NCBI GenBank assembly: GCA_002914805.1
Contig: JXTB01000563.1
Span: 169,724-233,723, forward strand
Source: Parasponia andersonii
Taxonomy: Eukaryota; Streptophyta; Magnoliopsida; Rosales; Cannabaceae
DNA: 64,000 nt
Direction: 5' to 3'
Below the pieces are notes generated by a model, which made no database searches, had not been told where the DNA came from, and worked only from the letters and a program-made list of their open reading frames with translations. Positions 22,933 to 36,851 of the stretch are shown here, one piece after another. Position numbers and translations under genes: made by a program. Numbering within the stretch: the stretch's first letter is position 1; each line of letters starts with the position of its first letter.

Positions 22933-25900
22933 TTTAGTGACCTGACTTTTTGGACAATTAACTACTTATCTTCTTAGCTTACTTATTTAAAAAAAGAAAT
23001 TTAGAAGTTGAATATTCATGATATTTTTTTATGCTTTTATTTCTTTTTAAGAGATTTATATTCATAACTAACTATTTACTTAAATTTTGAAAACAATTAA
23101 AATACTTCTCGATGGTTAAGTAATATTTATTTAAATTTGTTTATAAAATTTTTGTTAAGGTGATTTAAATAATGCATAACTATAAAGGGTTCCCAAGTGA
23201 GGAGGAGGGTCACAAATGGACCACTTAAGTCCCAAGCTCTCCTTAGACAATTTAAGTCTTTTTGTCAGAACCCCTTGTATTTTGTATTTATTTAAATCAA
23301 AACAGTTTCTCTTTTAGATCTTTTGAAAAATATTTGTTTAAATTCTATTCAATCGAAATATATTTTCAAGTTCAATTTAATAAAACCATGCATTGCGAAA
23401 TAGAATGCCAAGTTATAAGTACGTTTTTTAAAAACATCAAGTTTATATAATTGAAATCATTTGTCTCAAAATAAGAACATATGCGGAAGTAATTTTAATG
23501 ACGGTGTTCTATTGCCCATGCCTCGTATTCAAACCTACCTTAATTCCAGCAAACCCATCAATTAAATCAGAGATTTTATTTCTTTGGTACCAATAGCATG
23601 GATACTTATACGAAGTGAGCTTTCATTCAGTACGTACACTGTAATTCTCAGAAAATATTTTACTTATAAATAAACAATCTTTTATGAAAGTCCAGTTATG
23701 TTCTTTTATGAAATCATTACTTTATGCTTTATTATAAGATATTGTATCATGATTTTATCTCATTCTTTATAACAAAGTCTTTTATATTTCTTATAGGTCC
23801 TGATATACGTACTGAGTGTGCACTATTGAATGGGGAACTAGGGGAGTGACCCAACTAAAAACGCTCACGATCATAATCTTAACATACTTTTCCTCTAGAA
23901 TCCTCGCTTATGAGAGGTCACTTTTATTTTCCCTCGGATATATTCACCTAGTGGAGGTTGGTACGACACCTTTAAATTATTTATCTTGTTTAGTCTTTTC
24001 TTAATATGAGTGAGTACGCTTCAACAACAAACCCAAACTTGTATTCCATTATCATAGCATTTCCTTGGTTAAAGTAAGCTAAAGTTTTTTTTTTTTTTTT
24101 ACATGATAACATTGTAAAGTAAGCATACATCATATTTATCATATAAGAAATGTATCTTTATAAACATACATTATACATAGGCCATACAATAATAATATAA
24201 AGGTAAATTAACATATGAAATAATTTCAAACATATCATATTGCAAACATGAAACATTTTCAAACTATCTGTGCTATAGGTGAAATTGTACTTACCTCTTA
24301 ATATGATTGTCCTAGTTCTACTCGTTAATTACGAATATTTAGGTCGAAGTTTTGCCCTGATATATACATACTCTATTTGTAGAGAGTAATTTAAAGTGGC
24401 CTAATACGTCTTTTTTTAACTTCTAATTACTTAGTGGACTTAAAACATTTAAGACTCAGTCTTGATCAGACATAAAACTTCATATTTGAAAAACAATTTC
24501 ATGTTATATTCATTGACTAATTTATACTTTCAATTTAGATGGATGGGATTTAATTCTCCTTAACATTTATCAAAGTGATCTTTTTAATCTATCAATAATT
24601 TGATTGTTGATTTAATTAATATCATCCTAAATCAGTTAAGTTTCTTTAATTATATTTCTTTTCATCAAATACTTTGAATTATTCTTGATTAATTTCTTTA
24701 TTCATAATTAAGGGTCATAATATGATAAGTGAGCCAAACACATTAATGGCTACACATATTTAAAATCTAAAATCATACTTGGACTAAATATTATTAGGTA
24801 TTGATCGAGGTTTTTAGGCCCATCACTAAATTTAGGCAAAATACAATTAGAGGTATACATTATTTATTTTCTATAATTGATTTCATATCTTAAATTTAAG
24901 TAAATCTTTTCTTATCCTAATTAGAAATCTAAAATAAAGTTTTCTATTCATTCTTATACCAAATTTCTAACCCAAAATTTCAAGTTTTATAATTTATATT
25001 TCTGCCTATAATCTTAAGATTTCTAACATTTAGGCCTTCCAATGGTAAATATTGAGTTATAGCTTATCTTTTTGTTAAATATTCTTCTTTTATTTGCTTT
25101 TACACTTTAATATGGTCTTAAAATTGCCTAAAATATCTTTCTCATATATTTGACTCATATTTTGTCAAAATTACACTTTTGAACCAAATACTCAAATTTT
25201 GGCATTTTAGTCCTTTCAACTTTTGAGCAAACATCTTTAATTTTTGGAAAATATTTATAATGAGTAAAAATCTGTTCTTAAGGATCTAAGTCTAAATCAC
25301 TAAGCATGGTTCATTTTCATGAATATTTTATTTTAGGGTTTTACACTTAAAAGTCTTCCACTTTTGTGTTTAGTCATTTTAATTTTACTATTATTATTAT
25401 TAGTTAGCCTTTATTATTATGAAGTATTTATATTTAGAGGCTTAAGAAATCAACAAAATAAGTCCAAACATAATATAAATTATATAACATCTAAAGTAGA
25501 TTAAATATATTATTACCCATTTATTCTTTTATAGAATCTATTTAAACACATAACAAGCAAGTTGAAGAAATATTTACCTTCCAAACTTGAATCTTCTTTC
25601 TTACATCTCCACAACAAAACTAGGTGCTCTCTTCTCTTGATTACAATTCTTAATTTCTAGAGTCGATGGGTAAAATATTATAGCTTTTGTGGACTTAGAA
25701 GAAAGTGAGGTAGAACGAAATTTTTTTTTTGAGAAAAAATAATTGGAAAAATAAAGATAGTTTTGGCTACGTAATTGGAAGGTTAAATATGGATTTGAAT
25801 TACCAAATTAAGGATCTACTTATAGGCCATCCATAGGAGGTATCCAATACTACACACTTTCACATTCCATCAAATAATCTAAGTACCATTATTACCAATT

Positions 25901-26752
25901 TGTCAATATATCTTCTTTTTCTACTTCATTATCTTATCTTTTACTTTATTTTTCACTCATCTACTACTTTTGTCTCTAATCTTTCTTCTTTTTTAATTAT
26001 TTGGAGTCCAATACCACTAGCTCCCAAAGAAAGTCTCCACGATATTAATTTTTTTCATACCTTTTAAATTATTTTGGAGATAAAAGCCACTAATTAGTTT
26101 TATCTATATCTTCCACTTTGAATTATGATCACAAATTTCTAAAGAACATTTCCATTATCATTTTTATTTTTATTATCTTTTGAATTAATTTAGAGACAAA
26201 AGTTATCAATTAGTTTTGTCTATATTTTCATTTTTTTTTAGAATTACCCATTTATTTTATCCATTTCATTTTTTATTCCACTAATTTAAAGTTATTATCT
26301 TCCAAAGTTAAAACTTTACTACTCTTCATCTTTTTCTACAACTTATTTTCTACCATTAGATTGATTTGTCTACTTAATTCTTTGTATACTTAAATCCTAG
26401 CCATTCAGATTATGGCATAGTACTATTTTAGTGCAACCATTAACTTTAAGTTATAAAATGTAACAATTTTTTTAATGTGATATTAATATGTTACATTCTT
26501 AATTAGGTTATATTGATGTACATAATATAATCTTTGTAGAATCAATTTATTATTAAGAAAAACTAACTCAGAATTTCTAAGTTAAAACAAGGAATAACTA
26601 TGGTTTTCTCACGTAATAAAATTTAAAATTAAAATAACATTACATACATAATTTCAAGTATTTACGAACGTAAACTTATTAAAATTTGACACTAAGTTTA
26701 TTAATAATAATTCTACTAAGATTTCAAGTCTAGAGATTCCTAGGGGGTAACA
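22933..26752 (-). repeat. Gypsy solo LTR, 3.8 kb, inserted in Copia-2
   Basis: A 3820-bp unit with LTR-type ends (minus strand TGTTACCCCCTAGG at 26752) and a perfect 5-bp target duplication, CATAC, on both sides. It aligns along its length with 49199-53044, and its half nearest the minus-strand start aligns with 55621-57353, where that LTR adjoins a chromovirus-type gypsy pol. With no internal region and one LTR, it is a solo LTR left by recombination. On the minus strand a TATA-like CTATAAGTAG lies at 25816-25825, in the same place as in the other two copies. Confidence 0.9.
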
Positions 26753-27719
26753 CATACATGAGGCTTCCCACTGCTGAAGTATAAAGAATATTTCTCATAT
26801 GTTATTTCTCTTTCTCCGTCTTAGGAGAATTCCCATTAGATAGATTAATTTCTTTACGAAGGATGTTAAACTGTCTTGGAATTTTGCATTGCAAATCTAA
26901 CTAGTATTTTATCTATATATAAAGCTTGTGATAAAGCTATGCGTCTGTTCTTTATGTCTCATAGAATCTATACTCTTAGAACATAACAAACTTCACCTAA
27001 GTCTTTTATATCAAATTATTATACGAACCAGACTTTTACTAATGATATTGATCCAATATGATCCCAATGATTAGAATATCATCAATATACAGTACTAGAA
27101 AAATCACTTTATTATCCTAAATTCTATTATAGACACAAGATTTATCTACGTTTAATTCAAAACCATAAGACTTAATAGCTTCATCAAATCATATGTTCTA
27201 AGATATAGACGTTTGCATGAGTCCATAAATAGATCTTTTAAGTTCACAAACTTTTCTTTCTTGGTCTTTTTCAATGAATCCCTCTGATTGTATCATATAG
27301 ATACGTTCATCAAGATTGCCATTCAAGAATGTAGTCTTGACGTCTATTTGCCATATCTCATAATCAAGGGATGTAGCAATGGATAAGAGTATGCGAATAG
27401 ACTTGATCATAGCTATAGGAGAGAAAGATTCTTCATAGTCGATGTCTCCTTCTATGTATAACCCTTTGCAACTAATCTTGCCTTGAAAGTCTCCATTTTC
27501 TTATCTACTTCTCTCTTTCTTTTATAGACCCACTTACACCTAATGAGTTTTATCCCTTCAGGTGGATCTATAAGTGCCCAAACTTTATTAGAGTACATGG
27601 ACTCTATTTCAGATTCCATGCCTTTTGCCAGAAATCTTTATCAACATCATCTATTGCCTCATTGTAGGTATAAAGATCAGATTCCTAGTCACAAGGCTCT
27701 CCTATTCCCAAGTATCTTT
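26753..27719 (-). pseudogene. Copia-2 reverse transcriptase region fossil
   Basis: Minus-strand copia reverse transcriptase remnants, clearest at 27198-27410 (YEIWQIDVKTTFLNG, ERKVCELKRSIYGL), colinear with about 3820-4800 of Copia-1. It is bounded by the two solo-LTR insertions and broken. Confidence 0.88.
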
Positions 27720-30408
27720 TGTTACATCCCCTAGCTTAACTATATGACTATGTAGGTTAAACTAGGAAGTATTACTTTTTTATAAACAATGACTTTAGTT
27801 TTGTTCAAAAATTTGGGCAAATTTAAACTTTTTAAACTCTAAAACAAAAGAACCGACATAGCATTACTTTCTGAAAGTGTCTTTACAAACTGTACAATCA
27901 TAAAGTTCTTATCCATTTATCTTGCCATCCGTAGTGATATTTACATCACACCAAAATATCAGAATACAAAGAAAACATCGCACACAAGTCAAGCTCATCT
28001 ACATCTGTATGATCATGGCGACAAGAAAGCGTGCTAGCCAATCGGCAACTCTATACATCATATATCTCATCATCTGCATCATAAGAACTAAAAAAGCTAA
28101 TGTTCAGTAAGTAAAGATCATGCATGCTCGTGAACATGTTTCATGCATAAACTTCATTGAAATTCCCATTGTACTATTTTTTCCATAACTTTTCATTTTG
28201 ATGCACTTTTCTTAGGAAATATTTCTTTATAGTGCCCTTGAGTACATTATAAAGTTACGGTAGTCGATAGGCCGTGCCCACCTATGCGGGAAGAAAACAC
28301 ATGGCCAATGCGAACCATACCAACCTAATGCAAACCGACTAGGTAATGAACCTAATAAATCTCATAGTACAATGCTCAGTCCCGGCAGTCGATAAGCCGT
28401 GCCCACCTACAGAGGAAGGATGTCTGTGCAAATCATACTTATCCAATGCAGACAGACTAGACAATGTACTTAAAACATATCTTGTAAAAACAGTACAATG
28501 ATGCTACTTTACATCCAATGCGTGGAAAACTTCATTTCTTTGAAAATCATACTTAAATGATCATGCCATGCTTATGTTTCTGTAAGCTTTGCTACAACAA
28601 TATAAATAACATATAATTAAAGTAATAGACATAAACATGTAGGAAAACATCTTGTATATACTATTGTTCATGTGATGCAGTTAAGATAAATCTTCACTTA
28701 CCTTGTGCCCAGTAGAAAAGATAGTGGAAAGGGTCAGTATCCTCTGTGATAAGGTGTGTGGAAGACCTAATATCAATTTTGTTACTAAAATTATCACAAT
28801 AATGTAAAATGCGTAAAGAAAACAAGCACAAGACCGAATTACAACTTTTACAAAAGAAGGAACCCTAATCACAAAATGAGCAAATTATTATCTACTTTCA
28901 TAAAAACTAGTCTATTTGCTTCTAAATGGTACCATTTGGTTCTAAAAATATTTGGACAGTACCTCCCCTATTTTTAGGAATGGTTTAAGACCTATAATAA
29001 CAATCAACAAACCAATTCCCACATTTATTCTAACAATGGAAACACTTGAAGACACTTGAATTCACAAGTAGCAAACTTTGGGACTTTAAGACTAACTTTA
29101 ATCCTCTACTTAAATTCTGTGTTTCTAGCCATATATAAGGTTTCCTTAGACCTTAATTCATCAAATAAAAGCTTTAATTAAAGAGCTAAAGCAATAGAAA
29201 TAAATTACCAATTCTAAATTCAACAAAAATCTCACCTTACGTAGTTTGAACTTTTATTGAAATTCTTGCCTTCTACTTCCACAAAATTGATTTCTAAGGC
29301 TTTGAAATTGATCTTCTCAAGAGGACCTAGAGAAAACATTACTTGAGTAGTATCAAGTGGAGAATTGAAATAACAAAATAAAACCTAGGAAGAAGAACTA
29401 GTAGAATTACCTTGACTAGTTTGGACTTATCCTGCTTTCTTGATCTCCAAATTGAGTTCTTCCACTTGGAAACTCTTAGATATGGATAAGAGGAGTTGAG
29501 AGAAGTATAGAAAGTGGCTGGAGTAGTTTAAGTCGTGGCTAAGGAGGAAGAGAAAAGAAATGACCAGATTTGGTCAAAAATCAATACTTAAAGGCTAAGA
29601 ATGGCATAACTTAAATTCTAAGGGGTATTTTGGGTATTTTGCACCTTACTTTCCATATGTCCAGCTCTAAAACATCTTGAGCATACTCACCACGTTGCTG
29701 GTCAATCCTATATACTCAAGTGTAGACCAAAATGGTGAAACCTAACTTAGAAAGTGAAATACTTTGACTTATGATCTTATATGGCCAATCTTATTGTTAT
29801 TTGGTGGAACCTAGCCCCATAACCAATCATTAAACATAAAAATAAAGTCAATTAGACTCTAATTGATGATGCAAACATAGTATAATTTCCCAATTAATAG
29901 AATGCACAAAGATGACATTACGCGATTAAGCTGAATCTAAGCGAGCTTAATGTAATTAATCACAGTTCAGTACAGTGACTGCCACCTCGTGCTTAACTGG
30001 AACGAACATTTTTGAAAATGCTAGAAATGAGTCTTAAACATTAAATTAAAGCTATTTGACATACTAAATGCACAGTGAATTTGGCTTTTTGCATTTTACC
30101 GAAAAACTACTATTTGACCAAGTTATCAACGGACATGGTTTTTAATACATGTGCATATAGTATTATTATTCATGAATGTTTTTTTTGTTCTTTTCACAAG
30201 CCAAGCTCTCTCTCTGAGGGAACTGAGCCTTTACACTGTATGGGAACACTTCGATAACCATTAGTATAATAATACATATTAAAAGTATTTAACAATCAAA
30301 ATGAGCAATTTCTCATAAAATTGACACTAGTTTCATGATATGTCTATTATGCAATATGAACATATTTATTATTGGCTTATTATATATGTGAGAAACTTGG
30401 GCATCACA
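27720..30408. repeat. Solo LTR, 2.7 kb, second insertion in Copia-2
   Basis: A 2689-bp unit that reads TGTTACATCCCC at 27720 and GGGCATCACA at 30408, flanked by the perfect duplication TCTTT (27715-27719 and 30409-30413). No coding sequence is seen. The end sequences suit a Ty3/gypsy LTR; the orientation is unsettled. A 125-bp tandem duplication begins near 28260 and 28385. A partial, diverged copy lies at about 54029-55440. Confidence 0.87.
28258..28500. repeat. 125-bp tandem duplication within the solo LTR
   Basis: The words AGTCGATAGGCCGTGCCCAC (28262) and AGTCGATAAGCCGTGCCCAC (28387) begin two head-to-tail units. The partial relative at 54029-55440 shows the same duplication near 54548 and 54674, so it belongs to the LTR family and is not a private change. 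Confidence 0.7.
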
Positions 30409-32740
30409 TCTTTCAGGTTATCTCACAACTCTCCCACTACGATGAGGATCCGATGTGTGTTAAGTATCAAGTGATTTATCTTTTCTAAGTGCTTTCTCAA
30501 TCTTATCTTCAATAGATTGGCTAATAACATCATTAGCTAATTCTTCAAGAACTAACTTACTTTTGGGCTTGAAATCTTTCATATATTTTTCTTCCAAGAA
30601 AGTAGCAATTGTTCTCACAAATACTTTCTTTTCTTCAGTACTATAGAAATAATACCCCTTCATTCCTTTTGGGTAACCTATAAATAGACACAATTCAGAT
30701 TGTGATTCTAACTTAGTCGTTTTCCCTTTTAACACATGTGCTGGACAACCCTAAGTATAGATATGACACAAACTAGGTTTATATCGATTCTATAACTCAA
30801 ATGGTATTTTAGATACTGACTTAGAAGGAACTCTATTCAGCAGGTACATAGAAGTTTCTAAGTCATAACTTCAAAAAGATATGGGTAATTATGAATAACT
30901 GAGCATCGACCTAACCATATCCAAAAGTGTCCTATTTCTTCTTTTAGTAACACCATTTAGTTGAGGCATAGCAGTTGCTATGAGTTAGGATAAGATCCCA
31001 TTGTCTATGAAAAATTCAAAGAATTCCCCAAAGATGTATTCACCACCTCAATCCGATCAAAGGGTCTTTATGTTCTTTCCCAACTACTTTTCAGTTTTCC
31101 CTTTGAATTCTCTAAGCTTTTCAAAAGAATCCGATTTTCATTGCATTAGATAAATATAACCAAATCTAGAATAATCATCCGTAAATATAATGAAGTATTC
31201 AAATCCTCCTCGAGCTTGAATATTTATAGGCCTATAGACATCAGTGTATACTAACTCAACACATTCTTAAACTCTAAGACCTTTTCTAATAAATGGTCTT
31301 TGGTCATTTTATCTTCCAGATAGGATTCACAAGTTGGTAATGGTTTGACTTCTAACAAACATAAAGGTCCATCATTAACTAATCTTTGAACTCTATTTAG
31401 GTTACATTGATCGAGTCTTAAATGCCAGAGATAAGTTTCATCATTAGCACTCACTTTCATTTTCTTATGTTTAGGTTGTACATGTTCAAAATCATTTTCA
31501 AGATTATGCAATGAGATGCTTTTAAATTAAACAAAGAATATGAGTACCAGTGCAAATGAGACTTTTGTTCTTTCTAATTGAAACTTTATTATGAAAATAA
31601 ATAGAATAGGAAACAGAAATCAAATTCTATTTAAAGACCGGAATATAATAACAATTCTTTATTTCTAAAATCCTAAAATCATCTTAATTCAAAATAATAT
31701 CTCTCATTGTATAAGCTTCAACTATTGAGCTATCTCTCAATCATAATGTGAACTCTTCACTAGCGAATTTCCTAGTTTTCTTGAACTCCTACAAAGTATT
31801 ACAAATATGGTCAGTGGTTCCCAAATCTATGATTCAAGAATCGATAAAATCAATCACGTGACAAGCCTTAATGAACAACAAATTGTCATTACCTTGTTTG
31901 TCCTTACTATTATTCTTCTCCCTCTTAAGGGCTAGATAAATTTTGCAGTTTCTCTTCTAGTGCCCATCCTCATCATAATGGAAATATTTTTCCTTTGGTT
32001 TGGCATCATTCTTGGCTTTCTTTTTCTTAGAGCTAGAGAAGTAGGAGTCTTTTTCTTTCCTTTACCTTTTTCGTTTGATTTAGGTTTAGAAGAACTAGCT
32101 TGAGCTACATTAGCCCCAGCTGATCCTGACTTATTCTTCTTAAGAATATACTCTATAATTTGTAGATCTTTCATCAGGCTGGTAAGAATATAGTCTTTCT
32201 AACCAATCTCATAATCGATCTTAAATTGATTGAATGTGTCTGACAATGTGTTTAAAACCATGTCAATTTGGGTGTCACAAATAATTTCAGCTCCAAAGAT
32301 TTCTAGTTTATTAAGATATACGATGACTTTCATCAAATGTTCTCAAGCTGGAGTACTTTTCTTTTGACGAAAATTCATGAATGCAGTTGTAGCCTCATTT
32401 CTAGCCTGATGACCGAGACTAGAAAATATTTCGTCAACACTAAGCATCATGTCAATAACAGTATCTATCCCACGATGTTGTTGTTATAATATACTACTTA
32501 TTGAGCCAAGTATATAGCATTTAGACATCTCATCAGATTGCTTTCATTTATCACATAAGTTTTTCTCATCATTGGCATATTCCACAGTTGGTTCGACAGG
32601 ACATGGAGTGGTAAGAACCCACTTGTGTTTATCAGTAGTAAGCACTATGTCTAGGTTACATTTTTAGTCTACATAGTTTTCACCATCAAGCTTGTTTTGA
32701 GTGAGTAAAGTGGATAAAATATTAAGTACCATATCTATTG
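30409..32740 (-). pseudogene. Copia-2 integrase, protease and gag fossil
   Basis: Colinear with about 4800-7120 of Copia-1 on the minus strand: linker and integrase region (about 30414-31510, with SELCLFIGYPKGMKGYYFYS), protease region near 31830, and gag with a basic tract (about 31932-32740). Broken in many places. Confidence 0.85.
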
Positions 32741-35258
32741 AAAATAAATAAACATTCCATGTATAAACAAACATCATATAGCATGTTTTGAATAATTAAT
32801 ATAATATATTAAATATACAATATGCAAGTGAAGTATTCCTAAGACTATCATTTATATTCATGGTAATTTGACCTACTACTGATTACAAGCCTCCTACAGG
32901 AAGTCTTGTAATCAACAAATCAAATTGAAATAATTTTAATTAGTAAATAGATAGATAACTCTTATCCCATATTTCTAACTACCATTCTCTTTAGTCTTCT
33001 AATTGACTAATAAAAACTCCTACAGGAGGATATTAATGTTTCAAGTTGAGTGGTTAACCATTGTTTCGTTAACTAAACTTTCTACATAAAATTGCCTCCT
33101 ATGGGCGATAGCCTTATATAGTCTATCTAGTACCTTATCCTAAGAAGCTTATTTCTAGTATTACTTGAACGAAAACCCTCCTACGGAAGCTCAACAAGAT
33201 TCTGAGGTGAGACTCATCCTAATACATAACGAACCAATAATGGAGACCATAGGTATCATATACCTTCTCCCACTCAATATTTTATACTTAGGGACTTATA
33301 GATTTTACCAAGTTATCTAACTAGCTTAGTAACCTAAAATCAATTATGTAAGCATGTTCATATTTGCATGAGAGTAGCTCTAATTTTTTATATGACATGT
33401 TACTAAAAATCATGTAATAAAACTTAATTATTAGGCATGCATGCAACATTGTCCAAAATAGTAAGTACATAATTAATTAATTATTAATGATTTATTAATT
33501 TTCAGTAATTTAAAAATAATTTAATATTTAAATAATTCTATCTGATAAGATAATGTTTAATACTTAAATATGGAAGATAACATTCAAAATTTAAATTAAA
33601 AAAAAATTAATAAAATCTGTTTAGTTTAAATAAAAGATTTAACTGATGAAATCTCCTTAAATATCCTAAATTTAAATTTCAACTTTTGAAATCATAATTT
33701 GAATTTGTCTTCCTTAAATATCTCTCATTATCTTATCCTTTAGATTTGAATTCAAAATTCAAATCAATATCTAATCTTATTAAATATCTACCAAGCATAA
33801 ATTCAAATTTGAAAATTGAAAAGATATTTTGATTTAATTTTAAATTTCAAACCTTCACAAAATTCAAAATTTAAATGATAGAAGAGTTTATAGATAAAAT
33901 CTCCTACAATATCTCTAATTTGAATTAAAATAAATTTAAAATTCAAAATAGATATCTAGCTATCATATAATCAGTTTTTCAAAATATCTATTCAAAATTT
34001 GAATTTAAAACCAAAAGATATTATCTCATAATATCTAATTTTAAAAATTTTTATTTTAAAAAATATCTCTAATTATTCAAATAATAATTAAGATATTATG
34101 GATATTAACCATATCCATAATTCAAATTAAAATATCCTATTTATTAAAATTTTAAAAATTTAAATTTGATAATGATTTAAAATTTGAATTTAAAATTTAA
34201 TTTATCAGTTTTCAAAAAACTACGGATAAATTAAATTATTTCTAAAATGAAAATAATTGAAATTACGGTCGGAAATTCGAAACGGTCAGGACATGCCGAC
34301 AAACAGAACGGGAGGGCGTTACGGGAATGTCAGCCTCGGGACGTTACGCGGCCATGCTCGGAAAAACTACCGGGCTCGAATAGACTCGCATAACGCTACG
34401 CGACCTTGTTCACGATAGCTCCCAAGTGACAGCGGGCTCGCGTAATTTTTGTACGACAAACACACAAGGTAGCATCCCAAGCAACTAAGGCACGGGAGAC
34501 CACCCGCACAACTGGTGTGCAAGAGGCCGCCTGCTGGCCATGCACGGATCTTATCTGTGCGGGCAACATGGCATGCTCGCGTCGCATGCACGTGGTGAAC
34601 CGGGCAGCATGCGGGGGCTGGCCACCCACAGGCCACACACGGATTGCATCCATGTAGCCAACGGAGCCATGCCCACACCGCATGCGCCGAGCAATCCCAC
34701 ACGGTATGCTTGGGCTGGCCACCCGTAGGCCATGTGCGGGGAGAACCCGCATGGCCTGGGTGCCATGCCCACATTGCGTGCGCGAGGAGAACTTGTGCGG
34801 CCAATGCGATAAGGCAAGCCGCAAGCCATGCATGGTGATATGCCTGCGAGGGTCACGGGGTGGTGCACACGGCTCCTAGCCATGCACTACTCCATCATTT
34901 CATTTTTGTTATTTTAAATTGAAAAATAGTTTCTCATAAAAACTTAAAAACAATTAAAGATCAAAACATTTCTAAGCATAGTTTTATCAAAAATATAAAA
35001 CTTGAACACATAGAAATCAAGAACATGCCAAAAATGAAAATAAAAACAAACATAATCATCATTTCATAGTAACATTTAATCAAATAATCATTCAAACTCA
35101 TTAAATCTATCAACCATGATACAAACTATAGCATACTCTTAATATGAATAAGACCAAACATAATCAAACTTTCCAAAAATGAAAAACATCAATCAACAAG
35201 AGAATAGAAAGGAGGAAAATATGCAAGATCAACAATAAAACCATGCTCTAGTACTAAC
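32741..35258 (-). other. Copia-2 untranslated leader
   Basis: About 2.5 kb between gag and the 5-prime LTR with the same layout as in Copia-1: an AT-rich zone, a GC-rich repeat island (about 34290-34885), then an A-rich zone to the primer site. No believable reading frame is present. Confidence 0.8.
34290..34885. repeat. GC- and CpG-rich tandem-repeat island in the Copia-2 leader
   Basis: Counterpart of 8690-9265. The recurring word GGAT(C/T)..ATC lies at about 34546 and 34641, and GGCCACCC words recur at a period near 95-97 bp. The island ends about 370 bp from the LTR, against about 360 bp in Copia-1. Overlapping 110-145 residue reading frames on both strands here are artefacts of high GC. 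Confidence 0.8.
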
Positions 35259-36846
35259 TATTAGTATTCGTTTGAATAAAATTCTAGAAAATATATTATC
35301 ACAAAATCATTTTCAAGAACACTATAGTTTTGTAAATTCAGAAACACAGCGGAACTAGTCTAGATAAGAACAATACCCAGATTCACTCTACAACCTTCTA
35401 ATCTTCTTGTCTATTCTCAAAAACTATTTGATTGATCTAATGGGTGGTCACCTTCTTGATTCCCAATAAAGAGATTCATAGACGACAAAAAGGACAATCT
35501 TCTTGAGTTGATTTCTCCAGGATGGCAGAAATATCAAGGATGGTAAATCCCCTAGTGTGGCCAATTTTCTTTGCTCTCCCTTTTACTCTGTTATGCGTAG
35601 AACACTCTTTTCTCAAAGGTGTTTCATGTGTAACACTTATTCTATCTAGTTAGAGAATTTTTCTCTTAATTATAAAGATATTAATAAACCCTAATAGACT
35701 TACTGGGCTTGTTGGGCTCAATAGATCATCAAATAACTATTGGACTTTAATTTGAACTAGATAGGAGATCTGATGGATCCATAAAGCTCAAGCTCCAATT
35801 GATAATATGCCCACAATCACAATTAACTCATAACTATGATTAGGCCTTGTCCATTAATATTAGAGCACACCACTATGGGCCCAATATTGAACTCTTGAAC
35901 TAAATATCATTTATTTTCTCTAAAGCATATTATCAAATAATTAATTTGATCCGTTTAGCATATACTATACTTATAGACGTACCACAATGCAATGCCGTAC
36001 TAGCAAGATAAATTACTGTATTACCCCTTTAGTACATATTTTCCTTTGAGTTGTCATTTTTTATCTAATCGATAATAGTTGACTATAGTATTTGTATCTA
36101 CTTATACCAACACAATCAAATTCACATAGTGGATAGCCAGGCCCTAGTTTATATTATCTAAGTACTTGAAAAAAATTCAAAGTGACATTATATGTTTGGC
36201 GTCCATCATGAAAAATGTTCTACACATTTCATACACCTTATCTTCTAAGATACCGGATTTCGAACCATAACTCAGAACTAGTCCTTTAGTAACTAAAAAA
36301 GACAAAACACATGAAAGTAAGTTCATTAATCACTAGGGTTAAGATTTTCTACAATAGTGCTAGATTAATGAAATTAGAAATTTAAGTTACAACACTTGAC
36401 CTTAAATTCTAATTTACTCGGTCTTGTTCGATACTCTTATAACTTCCTTATAACACATTAGTGTTTCTATCCGAAGACTTACTTCGATAATTGGAGAGTT
36501 CATTATGAAAATAGACAACACTACATTTTATGGCATAGTAAAGTATTCCATCTTCAATATACAGAATTGGAATAATTTCATTTAGACATAATGAAATAAA
36601 GAATATAATATTTCCCTCATATAAACTCATCGTACGAATAATTCTTTATTACTCATTACATGTCTCCAAATCTTTAGATGTTTGCATAAGATAAAAATAC
36701 TCATCACATGTATATCAATGGGACATAAGTGAAATAGAAATTCATAACATGTAATTTATTAACAACAAATAGATAACAAATAATCCGAGAATAAATTGTT
36801 TATAATGTCAAAATAATAAATTACTTTATAGGATATTATTCCAAAA
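35259..36846 (-). repeat. Copia-2 5-prime LTR
   Basis: About 1.59 kb, colinear with 20663-22272. The ATAAT target duplication follows at 36847-36851. It is more decayed than the Copia-1 LTRs. Confidence 0.9.
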
Positions 36847-36851
36847 ATAAT

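Larger units (their letters stand above)
20663..36846 (-). mobile_element. Copia-2: Ty1/copia retrotransposon carrying two nested LTR insertions, broken
   Basis: Same family as Copia-1, on the minus strand. It is 16.2 kb as it stands and about 9.7 kb without its two passengers, close to Copia-1. LTRs are at 20663-22272 and 35259-36846, with the primer site at about 35241-35255. Target duplication ATAAT (20658-20662 and 36847-36851) is intact and shows insertion into Copia-3. The two LTRs differ by roughly 15-18% in one stretch compared by eye, so it is older than Copia-1. Both LTR tips have decayed from the TG...CA form. It is broken by many changes. Confidence 0.92.

Noticed and set aside
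34367-34883. Reading frames of 110 to 145 residues on both strands
   Set aside because: Same cause as above: GC-rich tandem repeats in the Copia-2 leader. No domain, no conservation with 8677-9286 at the protein level.
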